A stretch of 64,000 nucleotides of DNA from Dechloromonas sp. (GTDB lineage: Bacteria > Pseudomonadota > Gammaproteobacteria > Burkholderiales > Rhodocyclaceae), in contig JAQUAX010000002.1 in assembly GCA_028687035.1 (NCBI GenBank), forward strand, positions 62,001 to 126,000, in the 5' to 3' direction. Both the position numbers and the translations under genes were made by a program. Position 1 is the stretch's first letter. Each line of letters opens with the position of its first letter. Below, one piece after another: positions 1 to 10,431 of the stretch. The notes beneath the pieces are model-generated. The model was not told the DNA's origin. It saw only the letters and a program-made list of their open reading frames with translations, and ran no database searches.

Positions 1-15
1 CAATCGGACAGCCAG

Positions 16-609
16 ATGCTTGAACAGCGGCGGCACCAGCGCATACGTTTCGGTCAGCCGCCTACCGTGCGGATCGGCTACCGGGGGCGGGTCGACGAGG
101 GGGTCATCGAGAACCTGTCGCACGCCGGCCTGATGGTGCGCACCGCACAGCCGCTCGAGGTCGGGCGGCCGTTCGGCTGCGAATTCTCGCTGTTCGGCAC
201 GGCTTGCGTCGATCTGGCGGCGACCGCGGTCAGCCGGGTCGGCGACCTGTGCGGCGCGCGTTTCCAGAGCGGACCGTTGAGCCGGCGGCTGATCGAGGAG
301 GCGATCCGCTCGGCGCTGGCCAGTGGCGCCGGATCGGTGCTGGCGGTGCATGAGCTGGGCGGACGCAAGGTGCTGCGCATCGCCGGCGGCCTGAACGGCA
401 GTCTGCGCAACGATTTCATGCACGCCCTGACGCGCGGCGGCGTCGACGAGATCGACCTGCAGGGCGTCACCGCGGTCGACCAGGCCGGGCTGGCGCTGTG
501 CCTGGTCGCCACCGGCCGCCATGGGGCGGTCATCGGAGGGCGTTCGGCGTGCTTTGCCGAGGCCTGGCAGCGGGCGCTTTCGGTACCGGGCGCGCCGGCC
601 TTGGATTGA
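16..609 (+). CDS. PilZ domain protein with C-terminal STAS-like domain
   Basis: A 197-residue protein. The N-terminal half has PilZ hallmarks: an RRxxR motif (RRHQRIR, residues 5-11) and the downstream NLSHAGLMV (residues 33-41) matching the D/NxSxxG motif, which together bind c-di-GMP in this family. The C-terminal half (about 105-195) ends in a strand-turn segment resembling STAS/anti-sigma-antagonist domains (EIDLQGVTAVDQAGLAL). This suggests a c-di-GMP receptor that works through protein contacts. The ATG lies 15 bases from the window edge, so a slightly longer start cannot be excluded. It precedes a TonB receptor by 10 bases and could share its transcript. Function is inferred from domains only. 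Confidence 0.75.
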   Translation: MLEQRRHQRIRFGQPPTVRIGYRGRVDEGVIENLSHAGLMVRTAQPLEVGRPFGCEFSLFGTACVDLAATAVSRVGDLCGARFQSGPLSRRLIEEAIRSALASGAGSVLAVHELGGRKVLRIAGGLNGSLRNDFMHALTRGGVDEIDLQGVTAVDQAGLALCLVATGRHGAVIGGRSACFAEAWQRALSVPGAPALD

Positions 610-619
610 AGGGAAAGGG

Positions 620-2653
620 ATGAAAATGATCAAGCCGCTGCGCGACGGTCGGCGCATCCTGTTCGTCGGCGGCATCGTGCTCGCCGGCAGCGCTGTCGCG
701 GCCGACGAGGACATCTATTTCAGCGACCTGCCGGTCGTCGCCTCGGTCAGCCGGCTGCCCCAGCGCCAGGCCGACGCGCCGACCTCGGTCACGGTGATCG
801 ACCGCGACATGATCCGCGCCTCGGGAGCGCGCGATCTCAACGACGTGTTCCGGCTGGTGCCGGGTTTCCTGACCTTTCCGAACAACACCGATTCGGCCCG
901 GGTGACTTACCACGGCCTGACCGACGAGGAATATTCGCCGCGGGTCCAGGTGCTGGTCGATGGCCGCTCGCTGCATTCGCCGCTGTTCCGCAACGGCACC
1001 AACTGGGCGACGATCCCGGTCGCGATCGAGGACATCGAGCGCATCGAGGTCGTGCGCGGCACGAATACCGTGTCCTACGGCACCAACGCCTTCCTCGGCG
1101 TCATCAACATCATCACCGTCGACCCGGCGCTGGCCCGCGGCTTCTCGGTTTCCACCCATTACGGCAACCAGGGCGTGCGCGACTACACGCTGCGTTCCGG
1201 CGGCAAGCTCGGCGAGTCCGGCGACTACCGCTTCACGTACCAGGCGCGCTCCGACCATGGTCTGACCAATCAGTCAGACTGGATCGACTGGAATCGTTCT
1301 CAACTGCTTGATTTTCGTTCGGATTTCACGCTCAACGATACCGACACGCTGCAGTTTGGCGCTGGTCATGTTCAGGCGACGATGCCGGTCGGGCGTCTGG
1401 GAAATGCGGCTTGGCCGATCCACGACTACGCGCAGTCCAGCGATTACCTGCAGTTGCTGTGGCGTCGGGCCTACGCGCCGGATTCCGACCTGCAGGTCCG
1501 CTACGCCTTTGTTTCTGACAAGGCGTCGGAGGCCCATGTTGAGCGGGATGATGACAAAGGCTATCAATACGCGATCGACGAATATGGAGATCGGGGCACC
1601 CGGCATGAGCTCGAGGTCCAGCACAAGTTCTCGCCCTTTGCCGGCGGGCGCGTATCCTGGGGCGGCAGCTGGCGCCACGATGAAGTGCAGTCAGCGACGA
1701 TGTTTGCCGGCATGGGGAAGGTTAACCGTGATGTCGCCCGAGTGTTCGGTAACCTGGAATGGAAACCGGTGACCCGCTTTACCGGCAACGTCGGGGTGTC
1801 GCTTGAGAATGACTCGCTGGGAGGCTTCCATGCCTCGCCGCGGGTGAGTGGCGCTTTCCATCTCACGCCGGAAAATACATTACGTCTCGGATTTTCCCGA
1901 GCTTTTCGTACTGGTAGCACAGCCGACTATCGGGCTAACGGGATTGTTTGTCCGCTTGCCGGAGTGTGCGAGCCGGGAGTGACGACGCGAGACATTTTCG
2001 TTGCCAATCCCGGGCTGGCCGCCGAGCGGATGGATACCTGGGAAATCGGCTATCTGGGCGACTGGCGTTCGCTGCGCATGAGCCTGGACGTCCGGCTGTT
2101 CAACGAGCGCATCCCGAACCGGCTGCTGCAGGCCTTCACCGAACCCGACACGATGGCGCCGGTCCAGAAGATCGATATCCGCGGCGCCGAATACCAGTGG
2201 AAATGGCAGCCCTTCGACGCGACCCGGCTGATGCTGGCCCAGAGCTTCGTCGATATCGCCGCCGATTTCCTGCCGTCGGCGCTCGCCGACGGAGGGGCGC
2301 TATCCGATGCCAGCGCCGGGACCCGGAACAATATCGACGACCTCGCCGACCATTCGGCGCCGAGCCGGACGACGACGGTCCTGCTGATGCAGGAACTGCC
2401 CCGCGGCATCCAGCTGTCGCTGGCCGGCTACTGGGTCGACCGGATGAAGTGGACGCGCAACAGCTGGGTCGACAAGTACCACCGGTTCGACGCGCGGATC
2501 GCCTATCCCTTCAAGCTGGCCGGCCGGCGCGGCGAGATTTCCTACACCGCCCAGTCGCTGAACGGCGATCACGGCGAATTCAAGGCGAGCGGCCAGCCGG
2601 CCGACCGCATCGTCGAAATGCGCCACTGGCTGGGCCTGCGGCTGGATTTCTGA
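620..2653 (+). CDS. TonB-dependent outer-membrane receptor
   Basis: A 677-residue outer-membrane gated channel. The N-terminus is a signal peptide ending near AVA (about residue 27). A plug domain follows (about 45-150, with the typical DAPTSVTVIDRDMIRASG segment and VLVDGRSLHSP), then a beta-barrel ending in an aromatic residue (LRLDF), as outer-membrane assembly requires. The start at 620 is preferred because AAGGG lies just upstream and it begins the signal peptide; an ATG at 626 is possible. The substrate is unknown: no cobalamin riboswitch precedes it, although cobalamin genes lie nearby. The stretch 1270-2000 (barrel residues about 217-460) is visibly poorer in G/C at third positions than the flanks, suggesting recombination. 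It converges on a GGDEF gene three bases downstream. Confidence 0.85.
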   Translation: MKMIKPLRDGRRILFVGGIVLAGSAVAADEDIYFSDLPVVASVSRLPQRQADAPTSVTVIDRDMIRASGARDLNDVFRLVPGFLTFPNNTDSARVTYHGLTDEEYSPRVQVLVDGRSLHSPLFRNGTNWATIPVAIEDIERIEVVRGTNTVSYGTNAFLGVINIITVDPALARGFSVSTHYGNQGVRDYTLRSGGKLGESGDYRFTYQARSDHGLTNQSDWIDWNRSQLLDFRSDFTLNDTDTLQFGAGHVQATMPVGRLGNAAWPIHDYAQSSDYLQLLWRRAYAPDSDLQVRYAFVSDKASEAHVERDDDKGYQYAIDEYGDRGTRHELEVQHKFSPFAGGRVSWGGSWRHDEVQSATMFAGMGKVNRDVARVFGNLEWKPVTRFTGNVGVSLENDSLGGFHASPRVSGAFHLTPENTLRLGFSRAFRTGSTADYRANGIVCPLAGVCEPGVTTRDIFVANPGLAAERMDTWEIGYLGDWRSLRMSLDVRLFNERIPNRLLQAFTEPDTMAPVQKIDIRGAEYQWKWQPFDATRLMLAQSFVDIAADFLPSALADGGALSDASAGTRNNIDDLADHSAPSRTTTVLLMQELPRGIQLSLAGYWVDRMKWTRNSWVDKYHRFDARIAYPFKLAGRRGEISYTAQSLNGDHGEFKASGQPADRIVEMRHWLGLRLDF

Positions 2654-2656
2654 GCT

Positions 2657-4735
2657 TCAGGCCGAACGCATGACCGCGCCTTCGAGCCAGGCCTCGAAGG
2701 GTTCGCAGGGGGCGACCGCCTTGCCGGCGGCGTAATCGATGCCGAGCGCGGTCAACTGCTCCAGTGCGTTCAATTCGTCGACGCCGTCGGCGATCGAGTA
2801 GATGTTCTGGTCGGCGGTGATTTCCTGGACGGCCCGCAGCAGCGCGGTCGAGGCCCGGTTGCCGCCGAGGTCGCGGGTCAGGCTGCGGCTCAGCTTCACG
2901 CAGCTCGGTTCCAGGCTGCGCAGGTGGTTGAACGACGACAGGTCGCCGCCGAAATCGGCGAGGCCGACCTGGCAGCCCAGCGCGCGGACCTGGCGGGCGA
3001 ATTCCATCGCCTGGCTGGGCGTCACGTCTTCCGGGAAGATCAGGTGCAGCCCGCGTCCGTTCAGCCGGCGCTCGGCCAGCTGGCCGGCGACGTAATCGAC
3101 CAGTTCGCGGCTGCCGACCGAGGGGCGCGACACCGGGACCAGGCAGTGCAGTTCCTTGTTCCGGCGGCTGGCGCGGGCCAGCGCGGCGATCGCGGTTTCG
3201 ACCAGGCGGCGGTCGATCTCGGGTGTCAGGTCGTAGCGCTCGGCGGCGTCGGTCAGCGCCGACAGCGACACCGGCGGCTGGCCCGGTTCGTTGAGCCGGG
3301 CGCTCAGTTCGACGACGTGGCCGCTGATGCCGTTCGCCTGCAGCGAGCGCAGCGGGATGGCCTCGACCAGCAGCAGGCCGCGCTCGAGCGCGGCGGCGAT
3401 GCGGCCTGCCCAGCCGTTCATTTCCTGGCGGCGTTCGGTGGTCGCCGCCGCCTCCTGTTCGACGACCTGGTTGCGGCCGCTTTCCTTGGCTCGCTGGCAG
3501 GCCGCGTCGGCTGCGGTCAGCAGGTCCTGGATCGTGCGCACCCGGCGGTTGGCCGGGGTCAGGCCGATACTGGCGCCGATCGCGAAAACCTTGTCCTGCC
3601 AGATGAAGCGGTAGGCGCCGGCCAGCCCGCAGATGTCGTCGGCGACCTGGCGGGCGCGGGCGGCGCTGCAGTTGTTCAGGATGATGCCGAACTCGTCGCC
3701 GCCCAGCCGGGCCAGCGTGTCCTCCTCGCGCAGGCGGCCGAGGAAAAGCTGCGAGATCTGGCGCAGCAGCTCGTCCCCGGCCAGGTGGCCGCAGCTGTCG
3801 TTGACGGGCTTGAAGCGGTCGAGGTCGATGAACAGCAGGCTGAATTCGTCGCCGCCGGCCTGCACGCCGAGCAGCGCCTTCTCCAGCCGGTGCTCGAACT
3901 CGCGCCGGTTGAGCAGGCCGGTCAGCGGGTCGTGGCGGGCCTGGAAGGCGAGCTGGGCGGTCGCTTCCTCGATCCGGTGCTGCATCGAGCGGTGGACTTC
4001 CTGGATGTGGTCGGCCATCTCGTTGAAGCCCCGTTCGAGGATGCCGATCTCGCCGCTGGAGGCGACCGGCACGCGCGCCTCGAGGTCGCCGCCGGACATC
4101 CGGCGGATCGCTTCGACCAGCCGCATCACCGGCCGGGCCAGGTTGTCGGCCATGGCGACGGCCAGGCCGGCCAGTGCGAGCAGGCCGAACAGCACGATGG
4201 CCAGGCCGCGCTGCCACAGTTCGATCTGGCGCCGGGTCAGTTCGGCCTTGTCGAATTCGACGAAGACGTGCCCGATGACCTCGGGCGCGCTGGTGCTGCC
4301 CAGCGGATCGAACAGCAGGTCGGCGTCGTCCAGCGAACGGCGGACCGGGGCGCCGAAGGCCACCCATTCGTCGGTCTCGGCGACCAGCGTCGGCCGGGCC
4401 AGCGGGCTGCGCAGGGTCTCGGCGGCGAGCGACACGCGGCCGCTGACGGCGATCGCCCGTCCCTTCTGGTTGACGACGATGGCCGCCTTGATGCCGTTCT
4501 CCTGCACCGTCGCCTGGGCGAGGCCGTGCAGCCCCTCGACCTGGCCGGCGATGATGCCGTATTCGCTGACCGGCGCCAGGTAGCGCACCGTGGCCAGGCC
4601 CTTGGCGTGTAATTCGCCCTCCAGCGTGTGGATGGCGCTCAGCGTGAAATAGGCCACCAGCGCGACCGCGATCAGCGCGCTGGGCAGCAGCGTCAGCAAC
4701 AGCAGTCGGTGGCGGAGGGTGATCTGGGTCGTCAT
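2657..4735 (-). CDS. membrane HAMP-GGDEF protein with degenerate EAL domain
   Basis: A 692-residue inner-membrane signalling protein. Two membrane segments (about 9-30 and 176-198) flank a periplasmic sensor region, followed by HAMP (about 199-250), GGDEF and EAL-like domains. The cyclase motif is intact (GGDEF, residues 345-349), with an inhibitory RxxD site (REED) five residues upstream, so c-di-GMP synthesis with product inhibition is likely. The EAL-like domain lacks the EAL signature (VEAIPLRSL at its place), and the usual [10 protein letters not shown] has become ADFGGDLSSF, so phosphodiesterase activity is unlikely and it may serve as a binding module. Its start overlaps the stop of the upstream binding-protein gene by ATGA, which suggests that the two form a ligand-sensing pair. 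Confidence 0.88.
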   Translation of the reverse strand: MTTQITLRHRLLLLTLLPSALIAVALVAYFTLSAIHTLEGELHAKGLATVRYLAPVSEYGIIAGQVEGLHGLAQATVQENGIKAAIVVNQKGRAIAVSGRVSLAAETLRSPLARPTLVAETDEWVAFGAPVRRSLDDADLLFDPLGSTSAPEVIGHVFVEFDKAELTRRQIELWQRGLAIVLFGLLALAGLAVAMADNLARPVMRLVEAIRRMSGGDLEARVPVASSGEIGILERGFNEMADHIQEVHRSMQHRIEEATAQLAFQARHDPLTGLLNRREFEHRLEKALLGVQAGGDEFSLLFIDLDRFKPVNDSCGHLAGDELLRQISQLFLGRLREEDTLARLGGDEFGIILNNCSAARARQVADDICGLAGAYRFIWQDKVFAIGASIGLTPANRRVRTIQDLLTAADAACQRAKESGRNQVVEQEAAATTERRQEMNGWAGRIAAALERGLLLVEAIPLRSLQANGISGHVVELSARLNEPGQPPVSLSALTDAAERYDLTPEIDRRLVETAIAALARASRRNKELHCLVPVSRPSVGSRELVDYVAGQLAERRLNGRGLHLIFPEDVTPSQAMEFARQVRALGCQVGLADFGGDLSSFNHLRSLEPSCVKLSRSLTRDLGGNRASTALLRAVQEITADQNIYSIADGVDELNALEQLTALGIDYAAGKAVAPCEPFEAWLEGAVMRSA

Positions 4736-5637
4736 CGGCTCTCCCGTTCGGCGAGCAGCGCCCGCCGGATGCCGGCTTCGTCGGGGATGGACAGGCCGAA
4801 AGCCTGCGCCACGCTGTAGTTGACCGCGATCGCGAACTGCGCGGGCGGCATCGGGGCCGGCAGCGCGGTGCCGCTGGCCAGAATCAGGTCGGCCGCCTGG
4901 CGGGCGATCTGGGTCGGTGTCGAGTACAGCGCGGCGAGGGCGCCGGCATTGACGAAGGCGGCCGAGAAGGCGATCACCGGCCGGTGGTGGCGGAAGGCGG
5001 TGACCAGCACGGTCTTGATGTTGTCGCGGCGGTAGATCGTCTGGTCGGGGATCGCAAGCAGCGCGCCGACCCGGGGCAGCAGGCCGCTGAGGCTGGAGAG
5101 CAGCGTCTCGTCGCCTTCCATCTCATCGCCGTCGAGGTTCAGTCCGGCCTGCGCGAAACTGTTCCGGAAGGGGGCGAACTGGCTGCGCGTTTCGCTGCTG
5201 TAGAGCAGGCCGATGCGCTTCTGGTCGGGCAGCAGCAGGCGCAGGAAAGCCGCCTGGCGGGCCGGCGGCTGGTCGAGCCAGATCGCACCGATGCGGACGC
5301 GCGGCTTGCCCGCTTCGGCGACGATGCGCTCGAAGCTCTGGCGCGGCAGCAGCGTCGCCAGCACCGGCAACTGCGGGTTGCGGGCCAGGACCTGGCGCAG
5401 CGCCCCGGCGCCGGCGGTGACGATCAGTTCGGCGCGCCCGGCGCCGAGATTGACGGTGTCGGCCGGGCCGATCGCGGCCAGTTTCCATTGCGTGTCGGCC
5501 AGTGCGCCGGCCAGCGTGTTCGAGAATTCGGCATAGGGGCCGCTGCTGTCGCTGAGCGCGAGGACGACGCCACCCGCCCAGGCCGGAAGACTGAGGTAGA
5601 GGAAACAGGCGAGCAGATACCGGAGCGGCCGGAGCAT
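4732..5637 (-). CDS. periplasmic ABC-type substrate-binding protein
   Basis: About 301 residues. A hydrophobic signal peptide (LRYLLACFLYLSLPAWA) is followed by a two-lobe periplasmic-binding fold resembling the ABC_sub_bind family: an alternating beta/alpha pattern with VRIGAIWLDQPPARQ and KRIGLLYSSETRSQF. No permease or ATPase gene is adjacent. It instead overlaps the membrane GGDEF gene by ATGA, so its likely role is ligand presentation to that sensor rather than transport (inference). The chosen ATG begins a good signal peptide; in-frame ATG at 5661 and TTG at 5673 would extend it by 8 or 12 residues, and no start has a strong ribosome-binding site. Confidence 0.7.
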   Translation of the reverse strand: MLRPLRYLLACFLYLSLPAWAGGVVLALSDSSGPYAEFSNTLAGALADTQWKLAAIGPADTVNLGAGRAELIVTAGAGALRQVLARNPQLPVLATLLPRQSFERIVAEAGKPRVRIGAIWLDQPPARQAAFLRLLLPDQKRIGLLYSSETRSQFAPFRNSFAQAGLNLDGDEMEGDETLLSSLSGLLPRVGALLAIPDQTIYRRDNIKTVLVTAFRHHRPVIAFSAAFVNAGALAALYSTPTQIARQAADLILASGTALPAPMPPAQFAIAVNYSVAQAFGLSIPDEAGIRRALLAERESR

Positions 5638-5644
5638 GGAGCGG

Positions 5645-5673
5645 AATATAGCTGGCCGCATATGCCGCTGCAA
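5645..5673 (-). promoter_or_regulatory. candidate sigma70 promoter of the binding-protein/GGDEF pair
   Basis: On the minus strand TTGCAG (5673-5668) and TATATT (5650-5645) are separated by 17 bases. The predicted start of transcription would fall at or next to the ATG at 5637, giving a nearly leaderless mRNA. The -35 match is poor, so this is tentative. Confidence 0.3.
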
Positions 5674-5708
5674 TTAGGGTGATTACGTATTTAGCGGATT
5701 TTGCAGAT

Positions 5709-6515
5709 TTATTTTTCCGGACCGACCGGCTGCAGCATGTCGAACAGCAGCGGCAGGCCTTCGGCGATGGCGACCGGCCCCGGGGTCAGGATCACCGCCG
5801 ACTTGATTTCGTGCAGCCGGCCGGCGTTCACCGCGGGGATCGCGTTCCAGCCCGGGCGCGCGGCGACGCGCTCGGGACGGAAATGCTTGCCGCACCAGGA
5901 GCCGATGATGACGTCCGGCGCCGCGGCGATCACCTCGTCCGCCGTCGGCCGGCGGTCGGCGGCCAGCGGGGAACGGGCGCGTTCGGCGAAGACGTCGTCG
6001 CCGCCGGCGATCTCGATCAGTTCGGACGCCCAGCGGATGCCGCTGATCAGCGGCTCGTCCCATTCCTCGAAATAGACGCGCGGCCGGCGTCCGCCGCGGG
6101 CCAGGCGGGCCCCGGCGAGCGCCCGGGTGCGGGCGATCTGCGCCTCCAGTTCGCCGGCCAGCGCCAGCGCCCGCTGTTCCGCGCCGACCAGCCGGCCCAG
6201 CGTCTCGACCATGCCGAGGATGTCCTCGACGCTGCGCATGTTGAAGGCGTGGACGGGGATGCCGGCCTTGATCAGGTCGCGCGCGATGTCGGCCTGCAGG
6301 TCCGAGAAGGTCAGCACCAGGTCGGGCTCGACGGCGAGGATCTTGTCGATGTCGCCGGTCGTGAAGGCGAAGACCTTGGGCTTTTCCTTGCGCGCCTGCG
6401 GTGGACGCACCGTGTAGCCCGAAATCCCGACGATGCGGTCCTGCTCGCCGAGGGCGTAGAGCACCTCGACGGTCTCGGTGGTCAGGCAGACGATGCGGCG
6501 CGGCGTGCGGCTCAT
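5709..6515 (-). CDS. cobalamin-binding protein, BtuF-like, without signal peptide
   Basis: A 268-residue periplasmic-binding-fold protein of the BtuF/FepB superfamily (RIVCLTTETVEVLYALGEQDRIVGISG at the start, and the typical KPKVFAFTTGDIDKILAVEPDLVL). Unlike true BtuF it has no signal peptide: the family core begins at residue 4. It may therefore act in the cytoplasm, or be a cobinamide- or corrinoid-handling relative. It is the last gene of the bluB-cbiB-cobD operon and its start overlaps the preceding gene by ATGA, so it should be under the same cobalamin riboswitch. The start is taken at MSRTPRRI; an in-frame start 14 codons upstream would lie inside the upstream gene and still give no signal peptide. 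Confidence 0.75.
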   Translation of the reverse strand: MSRTPRRIVCLTTETVEVLYALGEQDRIVGISGYTVRPPQARKEKPKVFAFTTGDIDKILAVEPDLVLTFSDLQADIARDLIKAGIPVHAFNMRSVEDILGMVETLGRLVGAEQRALALAGELEAQIARTRALAGARLARGGRRPRVYFEEWDEPLISGIRWASELIEIAGGDDVFAERARSPLAADRRPTADEVIAAAPDVIIGSWCGKHFRPERVAARPGWNAIPAVNAGRLHEIKSAVILTPGPVAIAEGLPLLFDMLQPVGPEK

Positions 6516-7402
6516 GGCCGGCTCCGGCGCGCGCGCGCGGTGTCGAGGTGGGCGCACAGGCGCTCAGCGCCGTCGAGCAGGCGCGGCGTGTGGCGCTGCA
6601 TGATGTCCGGATTGATGTGGAACAGGTTGCCGCGACGCACCGCCGTCATCCGCGTCCACGGGTTCCAGTCGGCCAGCCATTCCGGGCGGGCGTCGCCCAT
6701 GCCGGTGGCGACGATGGCCTCCGGGTCGGCCTCGAGCACCGCCTCGACGCTGACTGTCGGCGCCATCTGCGGCAGGTGGCCGAACACGTTCTCGCCGCCG
6801 CACAGCTTGATCGCGTCGCTGATGATCTGCGGGCCGCCGACCGTCATCAGCGGCGCCTTCCAGATCTGGTAGAAGACCCGGACTTTCGGCTTGTTCGCGT
6901 TGGCGCCGCGCAGTGCGGCCAGCCGCTGGCGGAAGCGTTCGGCGGCGGCGTGCGCGGCCGGTTCGGTGCCGGCCAGCTGGCCCATGCGCTCGAGCTGGCC
7001 GGCGACGTCGTCCATCCGGTTTGGCTGCCAGACATAAACGGGCAGGCCGAGCCCCTTCAGCTTGTCGACCTGGCTCATGTTGTTGCCGCTCTGCCAGGCC
7101 AGCACGAGATCCGGCTTCAGCGCGGCGATCGCTTCCAGGTCGAGGCGCGAATAGCCGCCGACGCGGCGGACCTTCTTCGCTTCCGGCGGGTAGTCGCTGT
7201 AATCGACGGTGCCGACCAGGCGGTCGCCGGCGCCGGCGGCGTACAGGCTCTCGGCCAGGTGCGGCGCGATGGCGACGATGCGTTTCGCCGGCGCCTTCAG
7301 GCGGACGCTGTGGCCGGTGTCGTCGGTGAAGACGAGTTCGGCGCGGACGGGGGCGGCGAGCAGCAGGGCGGCGGTCAACGCCGCGAAACGGGCGATTTTC
7401 AT
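6512..7402 (-). CDS. periplasmic vitamin B12-binding protein, BtuF family
   Basis: A 296-residue protein with a clear signal peptide ([21 protein letters not shown], cut near residue 21). The mature part has the BtuF-type fold, with RIVAIAPHLAESLYAAGAGDRLVG, a YPPEAKKVRRVGGY segment and DLEAIAALKPDLVLAW. It should capture cobalamin or cobinamide in the periplasm for a BtuCD-type importer, but btuC and btuD are not in this window. It overlaps cobD upstream and the signal-less paralogue downstream, both by ATGA. The two adjacent paralogues, one exported and one apparently not, are unusual. Confidence 0.85.
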   Translation of the reverse strand: MKIARFAALTAALLLAAPVRAELVFTDDTGHSVRLKAPAKRIVAIAPHLAESLYAAGAGDRLVGTVDYSDYPPEAKKVRRVGGYSRLDLEAIAALKPDLVLAWQSGNNMSQVDKLKGLGLPVYVWQPNRMDDVAGQLERMGQLAGTEPAAHAAAERFRQRLAALRGANANKPKVRVFYQIWKAPLMTVGGPQIISDAIKLCGGENVFGHLPQMAPTVSVEAVLEADPEAIVATGMGDARPEWLADWNPWTRMTAVRRGNLFHINPDIMQRHTPRLLDGAERLCAHLDTARARRSRP

Positions 7403-8383
7403 GCGGGGTTCCAGGCGGCGAGCGCCGCAGTCAGCTTGGCCCAGCCGGCTTCGTCGCCGGGCAGGCCGAAGCGCAGCAGCGGGTGCGGAGCGTAGTGGCG
7501 GGTCAGGATGGCGCGGCGGGCCAGGTGTTCGTGCAGCTCGGCCGCGGCGTCGTGGCGCAGGGTCGCGAACAGCCCGGCGTGCCGGGTTTCGCCTAAAGGA
7601 GCGAGCAGGGCGGCGAGGCGTTCGCCGCCGGCCGCGACGCGGCGCCGCGCCGCCTGCTGCCAAACGGTGTCGGACAGCGCCAGCCGGGCTGCGGCGCGGG
7701 CCGGGCCGGACACCGTCCACGGGCCGAGCGCCTCGGCCATCCGCTCGCGCAGGTCGGCGGCGGCGAACAGGAAGCCGACGCGGGCGCCGGCCAGTCCGAA
7801 GAATTTGCCGAGCGAGCGGAAGACGATCAGGTTGGGCGCCTCGGTGCTGCCGGCCAGCGCGGCGACGCTCAGTTCGGGCAGCGGATCGACGAAGGCCTCG
7901 TCGACGATCAGCCAGCCGCCGCGCTTTTTCAGCTGGGCGGCGGCGGCCAGCACGGCGTCCTGCGGATGGCGGTCGGCCGTCGGGTTGTTCGGGTTGCACA
8001 GCAGCACGTAGGGCGTCATCGCATTGACCGCGCGCGCCAGCGGCGCGCCCTGCAGCAGGCGCAGCTTGTGGCCGGCGCGCTGCCAGGCCTGCGGATGCTC
8101 GGCGTAGAGCGGCGCCAGGCAGGCGCAGGCGGCGCGCGGCAACAGCGCCGGCAGCAGCTGGATCGCCGCCTGCGAGCCGGCGACCGGCAGCAGGTTCGGG
8201 TTGCCGTAATAGGCGGTGGCCGCGTCCTCCAGGCCGTCGCCGGCTTCCGGCAGGCGCTGCCAGCAGTCGGCGGGCAGCGCCGGCACCGGCCAGGCGTCCG
8301 GGTTGATGCCGGTCGACAGGTCGAGCCATTCGCCGAGCGGGATGTCGTAACGGGCTGCGGCGTCGCGCAGCCGGCCGCCGTGT

Positions 8384-8391
<8 letters not shown>
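7399..8391 (-). CDS. cobD: threonine-phosphate decarboxylase (CobD)
   Basis: A 330-residue PLP enzyme of the aminotransferase class I fold. It decarboxylates L-threonine phosphate to (R)-1-aminopropan-2-ol phosphate, the linker that CbiB attaches to adenosylcobyric acid. The PLP-binding lysine is K196 in [15 protein letters not shown], and the substrate/PLP motif NPNNPT is at 133-138. It starts with the family-typical MLEHGGRL and overlaps cbiB by 8 bases and the btuF-like gene by ATGA. The position between cbiB and a B12-binding protein makes the assignment secure over a generic histidinol-phosphate aminotransferase. Confidence 0.92.
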
Positions 8392-10056
<1,665 letters not shown>

Positions 10057-10062
10057 TTACGG

Positions 10063-10093
10063 AAAAAACGGCGGCGGCCGGTCCGGGCCGCCG
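10063..10093 (-). terminator. riboswitch-controlled intrinsic terminator before bluB
   Basis: On the minus strand CGGCGGCC (10093-10086) pairs with GGCCGCCG (10079-10072) around a 6-base loop, followed by CCG and six T. It ends 15 bases before the bluB ATG and directly follows the cobalamin aptamer, so it is the probable expression platform. Confidence 0.85.
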
Positions 10094-10099
10094 ATGATG

Positions 10100-10262
10100 C
10101 CTCCCGGCCGGTCTTCTGACTCGGATTCATCCGGCCCGATGCGCCTTCCCGGCTTTCGCCAGTGGCCTGTGCATCGTCCGTCCTCCTCACAGCGTTGGGC
10201 ACGTGGCGGAATTACACCGCCTTCCCGATTCTCCCCGCGGAAATCCGCCACCGCCGGCGCCG
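10100..10262 (-). promoter_or_regulatory. cobalamin riboswitch of the bluB operon
   Basis: The minus strand has the conserved blocks of the adenosylcobalamin aptamer in order: GGGAAGGCGGTGTAATTCCGCC, a CCCAACGCTGTGA segment, GCCACTG, CGGGAAGGC, GGATGAATCCGAGTCAG and AAGACCGGCC, which can pair with GCGCCGGCGGT at the 5' side. With the downstream terminator this should shut off bluB-cbiB-cobD and both binding-protein genes when the cofactor is abundant. The outer limits are approximate. Confidence 0.9.
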
Positions 10263-10399
10263 GGCTTTGTCGACTGCGCCTTGCCGTGCTGTGCGCACTG
10301 TCGGCGGCTTGTCTTCGCGCCCGGCTTGCCGGTGACGGATTTCCGGATAGGGCACCCGGAGACTCCTGCCCGAAAGCGATCGGGCGGGGCGGATGGTGC
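10263..10399. other. intergenic stretch between riboswitch and cobQ
   Basis: This GC-rich region must hold the minus-strand promoter of the bluB riboswitch, but no convincing -35/-10 pair could be read. No credible coding region was recognised in it. Confidence 0.4.
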
Positions 10400-10405
10400 C
10401 ATAAT
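10400..10405 (+). promoter_or_regulatory. candidate -10 element of cobQ
   Basis: CATAAT lies 26 bases before the cobQ ATG. No good -35 is visible upstream. A short inverted repeat (ACCGG, then CACCGGT) with a T-rich loop sits between it and the start codon. Confidence 0.3.
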
Positions 10406-10431
10406 TACCGGCTTTTTTCACCGGTTACGCC

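Noticed and set aside
2924..4612. Long open frame antisense to the GGDEF gene
   Set aside because: Same type of GC-rich antisense shadow; the minus strand encodes an intact GGDEF motif.
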